A stretch of 64,000 nucleotides of DNA from Natrinema sp. SYSU A 869 (lineage in GTDB: Archaea > Halobacteriota > Halobacteria > Halobacteriales > Natrialbaceae): positions 496,001 to 560,000 of the forward strand of contig NZ_CP082249.1 in NCBI RefSeq assembly GCF_019879105.1, read 5' to 3'. The position numbers were made by a program, and so were the translations under genes. This document shows, in pieces, positions 1 through 8,700 of this stretch; the stretch's first letter is position 1; every line of letters starts with the position of its first letter. The notes beneath the pieces are model-generated. The model worked only from the letters and a program-made list of their open reading frames with translations, did no database searches and had not been told where the DNA came from.

Positions 1-154
1 CGACTGAAATCATCATACCGATCCCACATCAGCGTGAAATCGGCTTTACAGTGACTATTATCGCCCTTGTAGTCGTTTGGGTGGTTGCCCCACACCCCAG
101 CGCCGGAGCGCCAAAGAGAAAGGGATTAAGAGCCTCTAGACGGAACCACTCTAC

Positions 155-346
155 ATGGCAATCAAACCGGCCTACGTCAAGAAGACCGGGAAGCTCCTCC
201 TGGAGCGGTATCCGGAGGCGTTCACGACCGATTTCGAGCAGAACAAAGAGAGCGTCACCAAGCTCACGAACGTCGAGTCCAAGGGCGTCCGCAACCGCAT
301 CGCGGGCTACGTGACGCGAAAGAAAGGCGCAGAAGTTCCCGCGTAA
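155..346 (+). CDS. rps17e: 30S ribosomal protein S17e
   Basis: A 63-residue protein with the full S17e family sequence: a basic N-terminus (MAIKPAYVKKTG), then LLERYPEAFTTDFEQNK and a C-terminal RNRIAGYVTRKKG. This is a small-subunit ribosomal protein found in archaea and eukaryotes but not bacteria, and the length is normal for archaea. It is basic, unlike most proteins in the window, as expected for an rRNA-binding protein. The ATG at 155 opens directly into the conserved N-terminus. The asd gene follows about 630 bases downstream with a small opposite-strand gene between. Identification is by family recognition and is secure. Confidence 0.96.
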   Translation: MAIKPAYVKKTGKLLLERYPEAFTTDFEQNKESVTKLTNVESKGVRNRIAGYVTRKKGAEVPA

Positions 347-494
347 GTCGATATTCTCACCTTGAGCGAGTCTCCGTGATCACGAGCGAGCAACTGCAGT
401 CGGCTGGATTTCTCGAGACGGGTAATCGCCGAGTGAACGGACAGTTCCATCATCGACCGAGCGCCCAGAGAACAGTCTGACTCGATACGCGCCG

Positions 495-752
495 CTACTG
501 GTCGAGGCCGGGTTCCATGTACACCGCGGCGACGAACGCGACGAGAGCAATCCCGAACCCGAACAGGAGCCCGATAACGCCGGTCAGGATGTTCAGATCC
601 AGGCCGATTACCGGGAGCATCCCATCGTTGTAGCCCGTCCAGGCGAAGATGACGCCTAGCAGCGCCGCGACGGCCGCGATGGCTGCCGCACCGATGCTGA
701 ACCGGGTGTCGAACAGTCCTCGGTCACTGGTGTTCGCAGTCGAACTCGTCAT
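495..752 (-). CDS. Small two-helix membrane protein, unknown function
   Basis: An 85-residue protein with a short polar N-terminus and two hydrophobic segments, about residues 19-39 (SIGAAAIAAVAALLGVIFAW) and 54-77 (NILTGVIGLLFGFGIALVAF), separated by a short loop containing YNDG. It ends in an acidic tail. A longer reading frame extends to 1073, but its upstream part is arginine-rich and runs over the start of asd, so the ATG at 752 is preferred. It is convergent with S17e and divergent from asd. No family is recognised; it resembles the many small membrane proteins of haloarchaea. Confidence 0.7.
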   Translation of the reverse strand: MTSSTANTSDRGLFDTRFSIGAAAIAAVAALLGVIFAWTGYNDGMLPVIGLDLNILTGVIGLLFGFGIALVAFVAAVYMEPGLDQ

Positions 753-976
753 CGGGACCACCACTGGCCGACGGCCTCGAGTCGATCCTGTCGATAATGC
801 ATCGGTCGATAGCTGGCGCTCCCGTTTCTTAATATCTTCTATCCGTCCACAGCACGCCGCTACAGACGACTGTCGAATCATGCCGTAGAACTGAGTCAAC
901 GTGAGCAACTCCGGCGATTGACACGCGCTACCGTAAACCCAAACGGTTTTGCGGACACAACTCGGAGTGGCGGAAA

Positions 977-2011
977 ATGGCAGTACGAGTAGGCGTACTC
1001 GGTGCGACCGGAGCCGTCGGACAGCGACTGATTCAGCTACTCGATCCCCATCCGGACTTCGAGATCGCTGCACTAACCGCGAGCGACTCTAGCGCCGGCA
1101 AGACGTATCGACAGGCCGCGAAGTGGCGCGTCGACAGCCCCATCCCCGACGACGTCGCCGGCATGACCGTCACGGCGACCGATCCCGACGAGGTCCCCAA
1201 CGACGTCGACCTGATCTTCTCGTCGCTCCCCTCGAGCGTCGGCGCGGCGGTCGAATCCGGCTTCTGTGAAGAGGGGTACGTCGTCTCGTCGAACTCCTCG
1301 AACGGCCGCATGGACGACGATATCCCGCTCGTGATTCCGGAGGTCAACGCCGAACACCTCGACTTGCTCGAGGTCCAGCGCGACGAGCGCGGCTGGGACG
1401 GCGCGATGGTCAAGAACCCCAACTGCTCGACGATCACCTTCGTTCCTACGCTCGCGGCCCTGACCGACTTCGGCCTCGAGAAGGTCCACGTCTCGACCCT
1501 GCAGGCCGTCTCCGGGGCGGGCTACGACGGCGTCAGTTCGATGGAGATCATCGACAATGCCATCCCCTACATCGGCGGCGAAGAGGACAAACTCGAGACC
1601 GAGTCCCGCAAACTGCTCGGCGAGTTCGACGGGGCCGAACTGTCGCACAACAGTATGGACGTCGCGGCCTCCTGTAACCGCATCCCGACCATCGACGGCC
1701 ACCTCGAGAACGTCTGGGTCGAGACCGACGAGGAGCTGACCGCTGACGCGGCCGCCGAAGCCATGCGCGAGTACCCCTCGCTGGATCTGCGTTCCTCGCC
1801 GGACCCGCTCATCCACGTCTTTGAGGAACCTAACCGACCACAGCCTCGAATGGACCGCACGCTCGGCGATGGGATGGCCATCGCCGCTGGCGGTCTCCAA
1901 GAGTCGCCCTTTGGCCTGCAGTACAACTGTCTGGCCCACAACACGATTCGCGGTGCCGCCGGTGCGAGCGTACTCAACGGCGAACTCCTGCTCGAGAACG
2001 GCTACATCTGA
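977..2011 (+). CDS. asd: Aspartate-semialdehyde dehydrogenase
   Basis: A 344-residue enzyme that reduces aspartyl phosphate to aspartate semialdehyde with NADPH, the branch step toward lysine, threonine, methionine and isoleucine. The N-terminal Rossmann motif GATGAVGQR starts at residue 9. The catalytic cysteine is C150 in NPNCSTI, and RIPTIDGH at about 235-242 supplies the conserved substrate-binding histidine region. It has the compact archaeal/fungal-type length. The ATG at 977 begins right at the Rossmann strand (MAVRVGVLGATG). It is monocistronic as far as can be seen, with about 200 gene-free bases before the next gene. Confidence 0.96.
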   Translation: MAVRVGVLGATGAVGQRLIQLLDPHPDFEIAALTASDSSAGKTYRQAAKWRVDSPIPDDVAGMTVTATDPDEVPNDVDLIFSSLPSSVGAAVESGFCEEGYVVSSNSSNGRMDDDIPLVIPEVNAEHLDLLEVQRDERGWDGAMVKNPNCSTITFVPTLAALTDFGLEKVHVSTLQAVSGAGYDGVSSMEIIDNAIPYIGGEEDKLETESRKLLGEFDGAELSHNSMDVAASCNRIPTIDGHLENVWVETDEELTADAAAEAMREYPSLDLRSSPDPLIHVFEEPNRPQPRMDRTLGDGMAIAAGGLQESPFGLQYNCLAHNTIRGAAGASVLNGELLLENGYI

Positions 2012-2208
2012 GGACGCGACCCGTGTTCCGCGGTCGACGTTCGTTCGGCGTCGAATGTCGACTCCTGCAGACTCGTAAGACCGCTTGAAACGGATCTTCT
2101 CAGCTGAGGCCTCGCCTCGAGAGCCCCGGCCGGCCGTGACGCGACCGGCTCTCACGTATTGCTATACTATAACAACCATCGTCGCGTAGTCGAGAGAGTG
2201 AGCTCGCC

Positions 2209-2853
2209 ATGGTTCTGATCGTCGAGTTCGAAATCGCAACGCCAATCCTCCGGCGGACGGTCGACGCCGTCTCGAGGATCGACGTCGAAGAGATCTATCA
2301 GTCCGAAGCGGAGGAGACGAAACTCATCTGCTGGGTCTATGGCGACGAACTCGAGAGCGTCGAGACGGCGCTGGATGACGACGACACCATACAGACGTTC
2401 TCGCTGCTCGAGGTCGAGGAAGATCGTCGCCTCTACAGCGTCACGCTATCGGAGCGGGGAGAGACACAGCTGACCTATCCCACGGCGGCGGAGTACGATA
2501 TCAGCTACCACGAAATCACCGTCACGAGGAATACGAAGATTCGCGCTCGCGTCCCGACGCGAGAGGCGCTGTTCGCGTATCGCGACGTCTGTCAAGAGAA
2601 GGATATTCCGTTTCGGATTCAGCGTATCTTTCAGGGATCAGACCCTTCCGGAGACCGATACGGGATCACCGACAGACAGCGAGAAGCGCTCCAGATCGCC
2701 CTCGAGGAGGGATACTTTGACGTGCCGCGGGGAACGACGCTATCGGCGGTCGCCACGAAACTCGATATCTCGGATCAAGCCCTGTCCGCTCGTCTTCGGC
2801 GAGGGGAGGCCAATCTGCTCCAAAATACGATCGGGGAACGGACCCCCACTTAA
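2209..2853 (+). CDS. HTH_10 (bacterio-opsin activator-type) DNA-binding regulator
   Basis: A 214-residue regulator. The N-terminal 150 residues are a mixed alpha/beta sensor-like region of the haloarchaeal Bat-associated kind. The C-terminus from about residue 156 (GITDRQREALQIALEEGY) is a classic HTH_10 domain with the recognition part LSAVATKLDISDQALSARLR. HTH_10 proteins are haloarchaeal transcription regulators; the target here cannot be read from the sequence. A TATA-like element (about 2163-2172, ATACTATAAC) lies near -40 from the ATG. The HalOD1 gene follows 53 bases downstream in the same direction, so the two may be co-transcribed. Confidence 0.87.
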   Translation: MVLIVEFEIATPILRRTVDAVSRIDVEEIYQSEAEETKLICWVYGDELESVETALDDDDTIQTFSLLEVEEDRRLYSVTLSERGETQLTYPTAAEYDISYHEITVTRNTKIRARVPTREALFAYRDVCQEKDIPFRIQRIFQGSDPSGDRYGITDRQREALQIALEEGYFDVPRGTTLSAVATKLDISDQALSARLRRGEANLLQNTIGERTPT

Positions 2854-2906
2854 TAGGTTGACCATTCAATCGTAGTCACTTCCCACATTGGACCAGTAAA
2901 GGGGGT

Positions 2907-3215
2907 ATGGAAACTGAGCCTTCAACCGGCGAGTCACGTCTACAAGAGGGGAACACTACGTATCAGTTCGAACCGGACACACCTCTCAGCGAAACGGTCA
3001 TCGCCGCACTCGCGTCGGAATCGGGGATGGACGTGCTCGAAATCGCGGACGAGTTCGGACCGCTCTACGACGCGGTCGATCCGACCGCGCTGGATTCGCT
3101 GTTCCAGTCGACGGAACGGACGAAGCGGTCCGTCGGGTCCGTCACGTTCGAATACGCTGCCTACCGAGTCACGGTCGATCAAACGGGGCAGGTACTGCTC
3201 GAGGATCAAGAGTAA
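2907..3215 (+). CDS. HalOD1 output domain protein
   Basis: A 102-residue single-domain protein. The HalOD1 core is visible from about residue 20: PLSETVIAALASESGMDVLE, then DPTALDSLF, and a C-terminal beta part VTFEYAAYRVTVDQTGQVLL. HalOD1 is a small domain found almost only in haloarchaea, alone or fused to sensors, with no proven activity. It follows the HTH_10 regulator on the same strand, so a shared regulatory role is a reasonable inference. A second HalOD1 protein is at 42.4-42.7 kb. Confidence 0.86.
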   Translation: METEPSTGESRLQEGNTTYQFEPDTPLSETVIAALASESGMDVLEIADEFGPLYDAVDPTALDSLFQSTERTKRSVGSVTFEYAAYRVTVDQTGQVLLEDQE

Positions 3216-3303
3216 CCGTTCTTCGAACGAGCGAGCCGAGACCGGCCGCACAAGTACGTCGGAGGGGAACGGATACCGATCGAGGTCCGTCCCAGTATCC
3301 CGA

Positions 3304-3735
3304 CTAGCTGTCGGTTCTCGGCAGCGCGACCACCGGCACTGAGGCTTCCTTTACTAATCGGCGAGCCACATCGCCAGTCAGTAGTTCCACGAACCGGTTC
3401 CCGTCGCGGGGCTCGAAGACGACCGCGTCGATGTCGCGCTCTTCCGCCGCCTCGAAAATCGTCTCGACCACGTCGGTTCCGAAGAGGATTGCCGTCTCGA
3501 CCGACCCCGCTCGCTCCTCGAGTGGCCCGCGGGCGCGCTCGAAGATTTCCCGCGCGTACTCCTCGCGCTGTTCGACCGAGGCCTTGTCGGGCGCGCCCCC
3601 CGCTTTCTCGATTACGTTGACGACGATCACCCGGGTCGAGGGCTCGAGGTACGGTGCGAGTGCTGCCGCGGTCTGCTCCCCGTCGTCGGGATCGGCCGCA
3701 GGGACGAGGATCGTCCCATCGAACGTCAGCGGCAT
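3304..3735 (-). CDS. Universal stress protein (UspA family)
   Basis: A 143-residue UspA-type protein. It starts MPLTFDGTILVPAADPDD and contains the conserved strands and helices of the fold, with a central acidic stretch GGAPDKASVEQREEYAREIF and the end VVETIFEAAEERDIDAVVFEPRDGNRFVELLTG followed by ASVPVVALP. The canonical ATP-binding glycine loop is altered (EPRDGNRFVE in place of GxxG-9x-G-S/T), so nucleotide binding is doubtful. The start at 3735 is chosen because the family fold begins there; an upstream in-frame extension to 3822 is not conserved-looking. Two further family members are at 31.4-32.3 kb. Confidence 0.88.
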   Translation of the reverse strand: MPLTFDGTILVPAADPDDGEQTAAALAPYLEPSTRVIVVNVIEKAGGAPDKASVEQREEYAREIFERARGPLEERAGSVETAILFGTDVVETIFEAAEERDIDAVVFEPRDGNRFVELLTGDVARRLVKEASVPVVALPRTDS

Positions 3736-3893
3736 CGTGTACCTCCCGCGTCCACTTGCGCGGTACATCCCGTTCGATTCATTTCCGCACCTGATGAGAT
3801 AGTCACATTCGTGGTTCGTCACAGGAGGTCAAAAAGTAAGTCGGATGACTCGAGCGGCGATCGTCCGGGTTCGAACGCAGTCGAACGGCCCCG

Positions 3894-4865
3894 TCAGGGG
3901 AGTACCTGCTTCTCGAGGTCGGAATCGGAGTTCGGCTCGTCGAACCGACGGCGGTTTTCGGCGACGATGTCAGCCAGCCGATCGTAGTACTTCGGCGTAT
4001 GACCCGCGTTATGCGGCGTTATCTGAACGTTTTCGAAGGTCCACAGCGGGTGTTCCTCGGGCAGCGGTTCGGGGTCGGTGACGTCCAGCGACGCGCCGCG
4101 GATCCAATTCGAGCGCAGCGCCGCGACGAGCGCGTCAGTGTCGACGACCGGACCGCGAGCGATGTTGACGAGGACTGACTCGGGATCCATCGTGACGAGC
4201 GCCTCGCGGTCGATCAGTCCGCGCGTCGTCTCCGTGAGCGGACAGGCGAGGACGAGATAGTCCGTCCGCGCGAGCGCGTCATCGAATTCGGCGTCCTCGA
4301 AGCCGATTACCTCGTCCGTCGGGCCGCCCTTCTCCGGGGTGTAGCGCACGCCGATCGTGTCGACGCCGAAGGGCTCGAGACGATCACAGACCGACTGCCC
4401 AATCGCACCGAGGCCGACGACGGTGACCGTCGATCCCTGTAGTTCGGTAGCCTGATAGTGACGCCACTCGCGGCGGCGCTGGCGGCGTTCGCCGACGTGG
4501 AACCGCCGGGTGAAATGGAGGATCGCACCCAGTACGTGCTCGCCGATATTCGGCCCGTGGACACCCGAGGCGTTCGTCACCGCGACGCCTCGCTCCTCGA
4601 GTTTCTCGAGTGGCAGATGTCCGGTGCCCGCGTAGGCACAGGCGAAGACCTCGAGGGATTCTGCGGCCTCGAGCAAGTCATCCTCGAGGGTCATGCCGGT
4701 GACGAAGCGGGCGTTTTCGATCCGCTCTCGCTCTTCGGCCGGCGTTCGTGCGAGGTCGACAGTGTGGTCCGGTAGCCGATCGCGGATCGCGTCGGCGTAC
4801 TGTTCGATCGGCGTCCCGTGGGTTCCCTTTCGCAGGACGAGGATGTCCGGCGCGTCGTCGCTCAT
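3894..4865 (-). CDS. D-isomer-specific 2-hydroxyacid dehydrogenase
   Basis: A 323-residue NAD(P)-dependent oxidoreductase of the D-2-hydroxyacid dehydrogenase family. The nucleotide-binding motif is VVGLGAIGQSVCDRL, and the catalytic set is present in the usual order: arginine in NIARGPVVD, glutamate in DPEPLPEEHPLW and histidine in ITPHNAGHTPKY. The substrate (phosphoglycerate, glyoxylate, or another 2-keto acid) cannot be fixed from sequence; the ACT domain typical of long SerA enzymes is absent. The ATG at 4865 is preferred over one nine codons upstream because MSDDAPDILVLR leads straight into the first strand. Confidence 0.9.
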   Translation of the reverse strand: MSDDAPDILVLRKGTHGTPIEQYADAIRDRLPDHTVDLARTPAEERERIENARFVTGMTLEDDLLEAAESLEVFACAYAGTGHLPLEKLEERGVAVTNASGVHGPNIGEHVLGAILHFTRRFHVGERRQRRREWRHYQATELQGSTVTVVGLGAIGQSVCDRLEPFGVDTIGVRYTPEKGGPTDEVIGFEDAEFDDALARTDYLVLACPLTETTRGLIDREALVTMDPESVLVNIARGPVVDTDALVAALRSNWIRGASLDVTDPEPLPEEHPLWTFENVQITPHNAGHTPKYYDRLADIVAENRRRFDEPNSDSDLEKQVLP

Positions 4866-5262
4866 GTCCCAGCCGTCGGTCGGTGCAATCAAAAGGGTTC
4901 GTCTCGCGGCACCCTCATCGACTCGAAGATCGTCGGGAGTAGCACTCGAGCGTCACGGAGTCAGGGCGCACCGAACTGGAGCGGACGGACTTCTCACGCC
5001 GGCAACAGGGGATTTCCACATCCTCCTCAGCCGATTTTTCTTACGGGTGCGACGCACCCGTTCGCATGGTCCGCGGGACCGTCGATCCCGTGCTATTTGC
5101 TTTCCGAGGTGCTCGCGTGGCTCGACCTCGCGACGCTCGGACGGCCGACATCGTACGCTACTGCACCGCAGTTGGCCGATCCTGACTGATATGACGGATG
5201 ACTCGAAGAACTGAAAGTTCACCTCGCAGTTTTTATAATGACCCAATGAGTCCAAACGGCGT
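4866..5262. other. Gene-free interval with a perfect hairpin and a promoter
   Basis: No convincing gene is seen on either strand in this 397-base interval. It holds a perfect inverted repeat at 5043-5061 (8-base arms ACGGGTGC and GCACCCGT, 3-base loop) and a second shorter one around 5068-5080 (GGTCC/GGACC). At its right edge, TTTTATAATG at 5231-5240 is a good archaeal TATA box about 27 bases before the ATG at 5263, which indicates leaderless transcription of the geranylgeranyl reductase gene. The role of the hairpins is unknown. Confidence 0.6.
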
Positions 5263-6653
5263 ATGGAACGCGTAGACGTCGCGATCGTCGGCGGAGGGCC
5301 CGCTGGTGCGTCCGCGGCCGAACGGGCCGCCGCTCACGGCGCAGAGACGGTCCTCTTCGAGCAGGGGGTCCCTCGAGAGGACCGCGAGGGCCAGGGCCGG
5401 ATTCGACCGATGCCGCTGGAATGCTCGACTACTGGATCGATATCATGGGCTTTGACTACCGGGAAATCCCCGACGAGGTCATCCACCGGGAACTCGAGGC
5501 AACCGAGTTCGTCGGGCCGAACAGCAACGTCGAGTTGACCTCGACCGGGATGGAGGCCAGCTACCCCAAGTTCGGCTACACCTTCCATCGCACGCGCATG
5601 GACGACTGGCTCCACGAACGCGCGGTCGATGCGGGCGCTGACTTGCGCGTCGGGACTGGCGTGAAGGACTTCGAGACTGACCTTCGCGCCTCGAGTTCGA
5701 AGGGACCGACCCATACGCTGACGCTTTCGAACGGCGAGGAACTCGAGGCCCAGTACGTCGTCCTCGCGGACGGCCCACAACGGCGGATCACGCTTGACGC
5801 GCTCGACCAGTTCACGGCACCCGGCCGGAGCGTCTCCGATCACCTCTCGCCGCCGAAAGCGAATCACATCGCCTACCAAGAGTATCGGGAGTTTCCCCCC
5901 GAACTGTTCGAAGAGTTCAAGGACCGACTGAAGTTCTGGTGGGGGTACATGCCCGGCGAGACCGCCTACCCATGGGTGTTCCCGAACGACGGCACGGTCG
6001 CCCGCGTCGGGCTGACGATGCCGATCGGCATGGATCTCGCGGACGTCGACGACCCCGGCTCTTACAAGCTCCTGCGGCCCGACGACGAGCGGATTCCCTC
6101 GGGCGCGGAGTACATCACTCGCCTCTTAGAGCAGGAGTACGGCGACGAATACGACATCGAAGCGGACATCCCGCGCGTCGAAGACCGCGGCAAGTCGAAG
6201 GGGACCGAAACCTATCCGATCTCCTCGACGCGGCCGATCGAGTCGCCCGTCGGAGCAAACATCGCCGTCGCCGGCGGTGCGATGGGCACTACCTCCGCCT
6301 TCCACGAGGGTGGCTATCACGTCGCCGTCCGCACCGGCAAGATCGCTGGCCGACTCGCCGCGACGAACTCCATCGCGAACTACAACGATGTCTGGAAACG
6401 CGCGATCGGCGACGAGATCCTGCGTAACGTCGCCTTCGCGGACATCGTCGCCGACTACGGGCCCGACGACTGGGACTGGGCATTCGACACCATCACCGAC
6501 ATGCAGGGCAGCGGCTCGACCGACGGCCTCGTGAGCAAGACGTACTCCGCCGGCCTCGGCGCGGCCAAGGTCATGGCGACGTACAAGCGCCAGAAGTTCA
6601 AATACCGCGACGGTGGCTACGTGCAGCTCTCGGAGGACGACTACTTCTACTGA
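5263..6653 (+). pseudogene. Geranylgeranyl reductase family FAD protein, broken by a one-base frameshift
   Basis: An FAD-dependent reductase of the geranylgeranyl / digeranylgeranylglycerophospholipid reductase family, which saturates the isoprenoid chains of archaeal lipids or quinones. The N-terminus has the FAD motif VDVAIVGGGPAGASAAERAA. Translation stays in frame to about 5390, then the family sequence continues one base out of frame (the part just before MLDYWIDIMGFDYREIPDEV at 5421) to the stop at 6653. Restoring one base near 5390-5392 (GGGCCAGGG) would give a continuous protein of about 463 residues with family-like residues across the join (GPDSTDAAGMLDYW). The rest, including GANIAVAGGAMGTTSAFHEG, is intact, so a sequencing error is as likely as a real lesion. 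Confidence 0.85.
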
Positions 6654-6816
6654 ATCAGCCGAGTCGCCGACTCCTCGTCGCTGGTCACGCGAGCGAACTC
6701 GAGGAACTCGAGCGAGACAGGCGATCGCGTATCGGTCGGGAATCGTCGCAATGTAACGACGGCCTAACTGCCTATACGCGGTGATCCTTTTTCCGGATCG
6801 ACGTGGAAGCGGCCCT

Positions 6817-7725
6817 ATGACCTCTGGTGGACACACCGATCCGCCCGACGAGGACGCTCCTCGAGCCGATGGCTCCGGCCACCGTGTTCCCGAGGGGCAG
6901 GCACCCGAGGAGTACGGCGACCACCGCGGTCGCGGCGATCACGACGAGCACGAGCACCGCAGCCGCTGGCCGCTCGTCGCCGCCGCCGGGGCGGCCGGAC
7001 TCTACGGCGGGGTCGCGGTCTTCATCCTCGGGGACGAAACTGATCTCATCCCGCCGCTACTCGGCGTTGGCCTCGCTGTCGTCGGGACGATCGTCCTGCT
7101 TGCCGGCATCGCGGGCTGGATCGACCAGGCGTTTCTGGCACCCGCTCGCGATGCACAGGGAGCACGCAAATCCCGGGAGTCGTACGTCTCGACGACGCTG
7201 CTCTTCCTCACGACCGACGTCTCGACGTTCGGCGCGTTGTTTATCTACTACTTCTTCGTCAGAATTGGGACCTGGCCGCCCGAGGAGTTGCCGCCGCTGC
7301 TCGGCTCGCTCGTGATCGTCAACACCGCCATTCTGGTCGCTAGTAGCGTCACCTTCCACTACGCACACGAGGCACTCGAACACGACAACCGGAGACGATT
7401 CCTCGGACTGCTCGGGACGACGCTCGCGCTCGGCCTAGTCTTCCTCGCCGGGCAGGTCTACGAGTACTACGAGTTCGTCGCTCACGAGGGATTCACTCTC
7501 GCGAGCGGTATCTTTGGGACCGCCTTCTTCGGACTGACCGGACTCCACGGACTCCACGTCGCGTTGGGCGTCGGTGGCATCGCCGTGCTCTGCTGGCGAG
7601 CGTTCCGCGGTCACTACGGCCCAGATCGGGATACGTCGGTCGCGACCGTCTCGCTGTACTGGCACTTCGTCGACGTCGTCTGGCTCTTCCTTGTCGTCGT
7701 CCTCTACGTCGGCGCGTCGGTGTAA
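6817..7725 (+). CDS. coxC: Heme-copper oxidase subunit III
   Basis: A 302-residue membrane protein of the cytochrome c oxidase subunit III family. After a charged, His/Asp/Glu-rich N-terminus of about 50 residues it has seven hydrophobic segments. Family hallmarks are STTLLFLTTDVSTFGALFI, HYAHEAL, GQVYEYYEF, FFGLTGLHGLHV and the final SLYWHFVDVVWLFLV. Subunit III supports proton uptake and stability of the oxidase and carries no metal. Subunits I and II lie 3-6 kb downstream, separated by Mn-catalase and other genes. The ATG at 6817 is chosen; an upstream GTG at 6781 would add twelve residues. Confidence 0.9.
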   Translation: MTSGGHTDPPDEDAPRADGSGHRVPEGQAPEEYGDHRGRGDHDEHEHRSRWPLVAAAGAAGLYGGVAVFILGDETDLIPPLLGVGLAVVGTIVLLAGIAGWIDQAFLAPARDAQGARKSRESYVSTTLLFLTTDVSTFGALFIYYFFVRIGTWPPEELPPLLGSLVIVNTAILVASSVTFHYAHEALEHDNRRRFLGLLGTTLALGLVFLAGQVYEYYEFVAHEGFTLASGIFGTAFFGLTGLHGLHVALGVGGIAVLCWRAFRGHYGPDRDTSVATVSLYWHFVDVVWLFLVVVLYVGASV

Positions 7726-7788
7726 CAGGTCTCGCCGCCGATCGCCATCGCCATCAGAATCGGCGAACAGCGAATAGAGTGGGGTAGT

Positions 7789-7971
7789 TCACGGTATCTC
7801 GTCGTGGTCGAGATCGGTCTCGAGAACCTCCAGCGTCGGTGACTCACAGTCACAGAAATTCGACTGACCGAGGGGTTGGAGACTGCCATCGGGCCAGATC
7901 TGAACGATGCCGATCTCCCCGCAGTCGTCGCATTCAGCCGCCGCTCGCTGTTTATCCTCGTTGTTGCCCAC
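7789..7971 (-). CDS. Small zinc-ribbon-like haloarchaeal protein
   Basis: A protein of about 60 residues starting at a GTG (7971; a second GTG at 7980 is possible). It has a CxxC pair in ECDDCGEIGIVQIWPDG and a CxC in SNFCDCESP, spaced as in a one-site zinc ribbon, and an acidic C-terminus. Small zinc-finger proteins of this kind are common in haloarchaea and mostly uncharacterised. It is convergent with subunit III, with a 63-base gap. The high third-position GC and the cysteine pattern argue that it is real despite the non-ATG start. Confidence 0.68.
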   Translation of the reverse strand: MGNNEDKQRAAAECDDCGEIGIVQIWPDGSLQPLGQSNFCDCESPTLEVLETDLDHDEIP

Positions 7972-8088
7972 TAGAGTCACCTCTGGGACTGATCCGTACC
8001 ACAGCCACCGAGGAAAAACCCGGTGTCCGATCGGACACGAGTAACGGGTCCGACCCAGCGGACCCACCGCTCCGTTGGCACCGGCCGG

Positions 8089-8490
8089 TCACTCGAGACC
8101 GACGGTGACGAACCGTCGGCCGGCGGTTCCGGGCGATCCCTGAACAGCCCCGAACTCGAGCGACTGGTCCGGCTCGAGGGCCGCGTCGGGCTCAGTAAAG
8201 AGGAACGCACGATACGACGGCGCGTGGTCGTAGGCTATCACATTGGTCTGATAGGTGTCGCTGAATCGGTCCGGTTGCCAGTCGAGGCCCGACTCGACGA
8301 CGGTGAATCGGCTGTCCGGGGTGAACTGGTATGGATGTACCACCCCGTGATCGGCCGGCTCGGCGTCGGGCTCAGTCGAGCCCGATCCTACGTCGGCGCT
8401 CGCCCCAGAGGCCCCGAACAGCGTTCCCGTCGATACCGCGCCGTATTTGACGAACGTGCGTCGTGACGTCGACCATGGATCCTCACTCAT
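8089..8490 (-). CDS. Tat-exported protein of unknown function
   Basis: A 133-residue protein with a twin-arginine signal: SRRTFVKYGAVSTGTLFGAS near the N-terminus, so it is predicted to be exported folded. The mature part has no recognised domain; it contains VVHPYQFTPDSRFTVVESGLDW and TYQTNVIAYDHAPSYRAFLF, suggesting a small beta-rich extracellular domain. The ATG at 8490 is supported by a TATA-like element (GTTATAAT on the minus strand, about 8515-8522) 27 bases upstream, consistent with a leaderless mRNA. It is divergent from Mn-catalase. Confidence 0.72.
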   Translation of the reverse strand: MSEDPWSTSRRTFVKYGAVSTGTLFGASGASADVGSGSTEPDAEPADHGVVHPYQFTPDSRFTVVESGLDWQPDRFSDTYQTNVIAYDHAPSYRAFLFTEPDAALEPDQSLEFGAVQGSPGTAGRRFVTVGLE

Positions 8491-8700
8491 GCGCTGATCC
8501 CCGACCACCGACGCCATTATAACCGTTTGCCATGATGACACAACGATGGGTGTACGGTCTTTCGAGTGTCGATATCACACGTATCAGATTGTCTTCTGCC
8601 AGATCTGAACGGATCATATCGAACTATTACCAGTCGGTGGAAACTTCACTATCAGTCACAACAGTTGTTTATCCCTCTGGGTGTGGGCAGGGACCAGTGG

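Noticed and set aside
4953-5255. A minus-strand protein in the gap before geranylgeranyl reductase
   Set aside because: Arginine-rich, no family pattern, and it overlaps the promoter region of the reductase gene.
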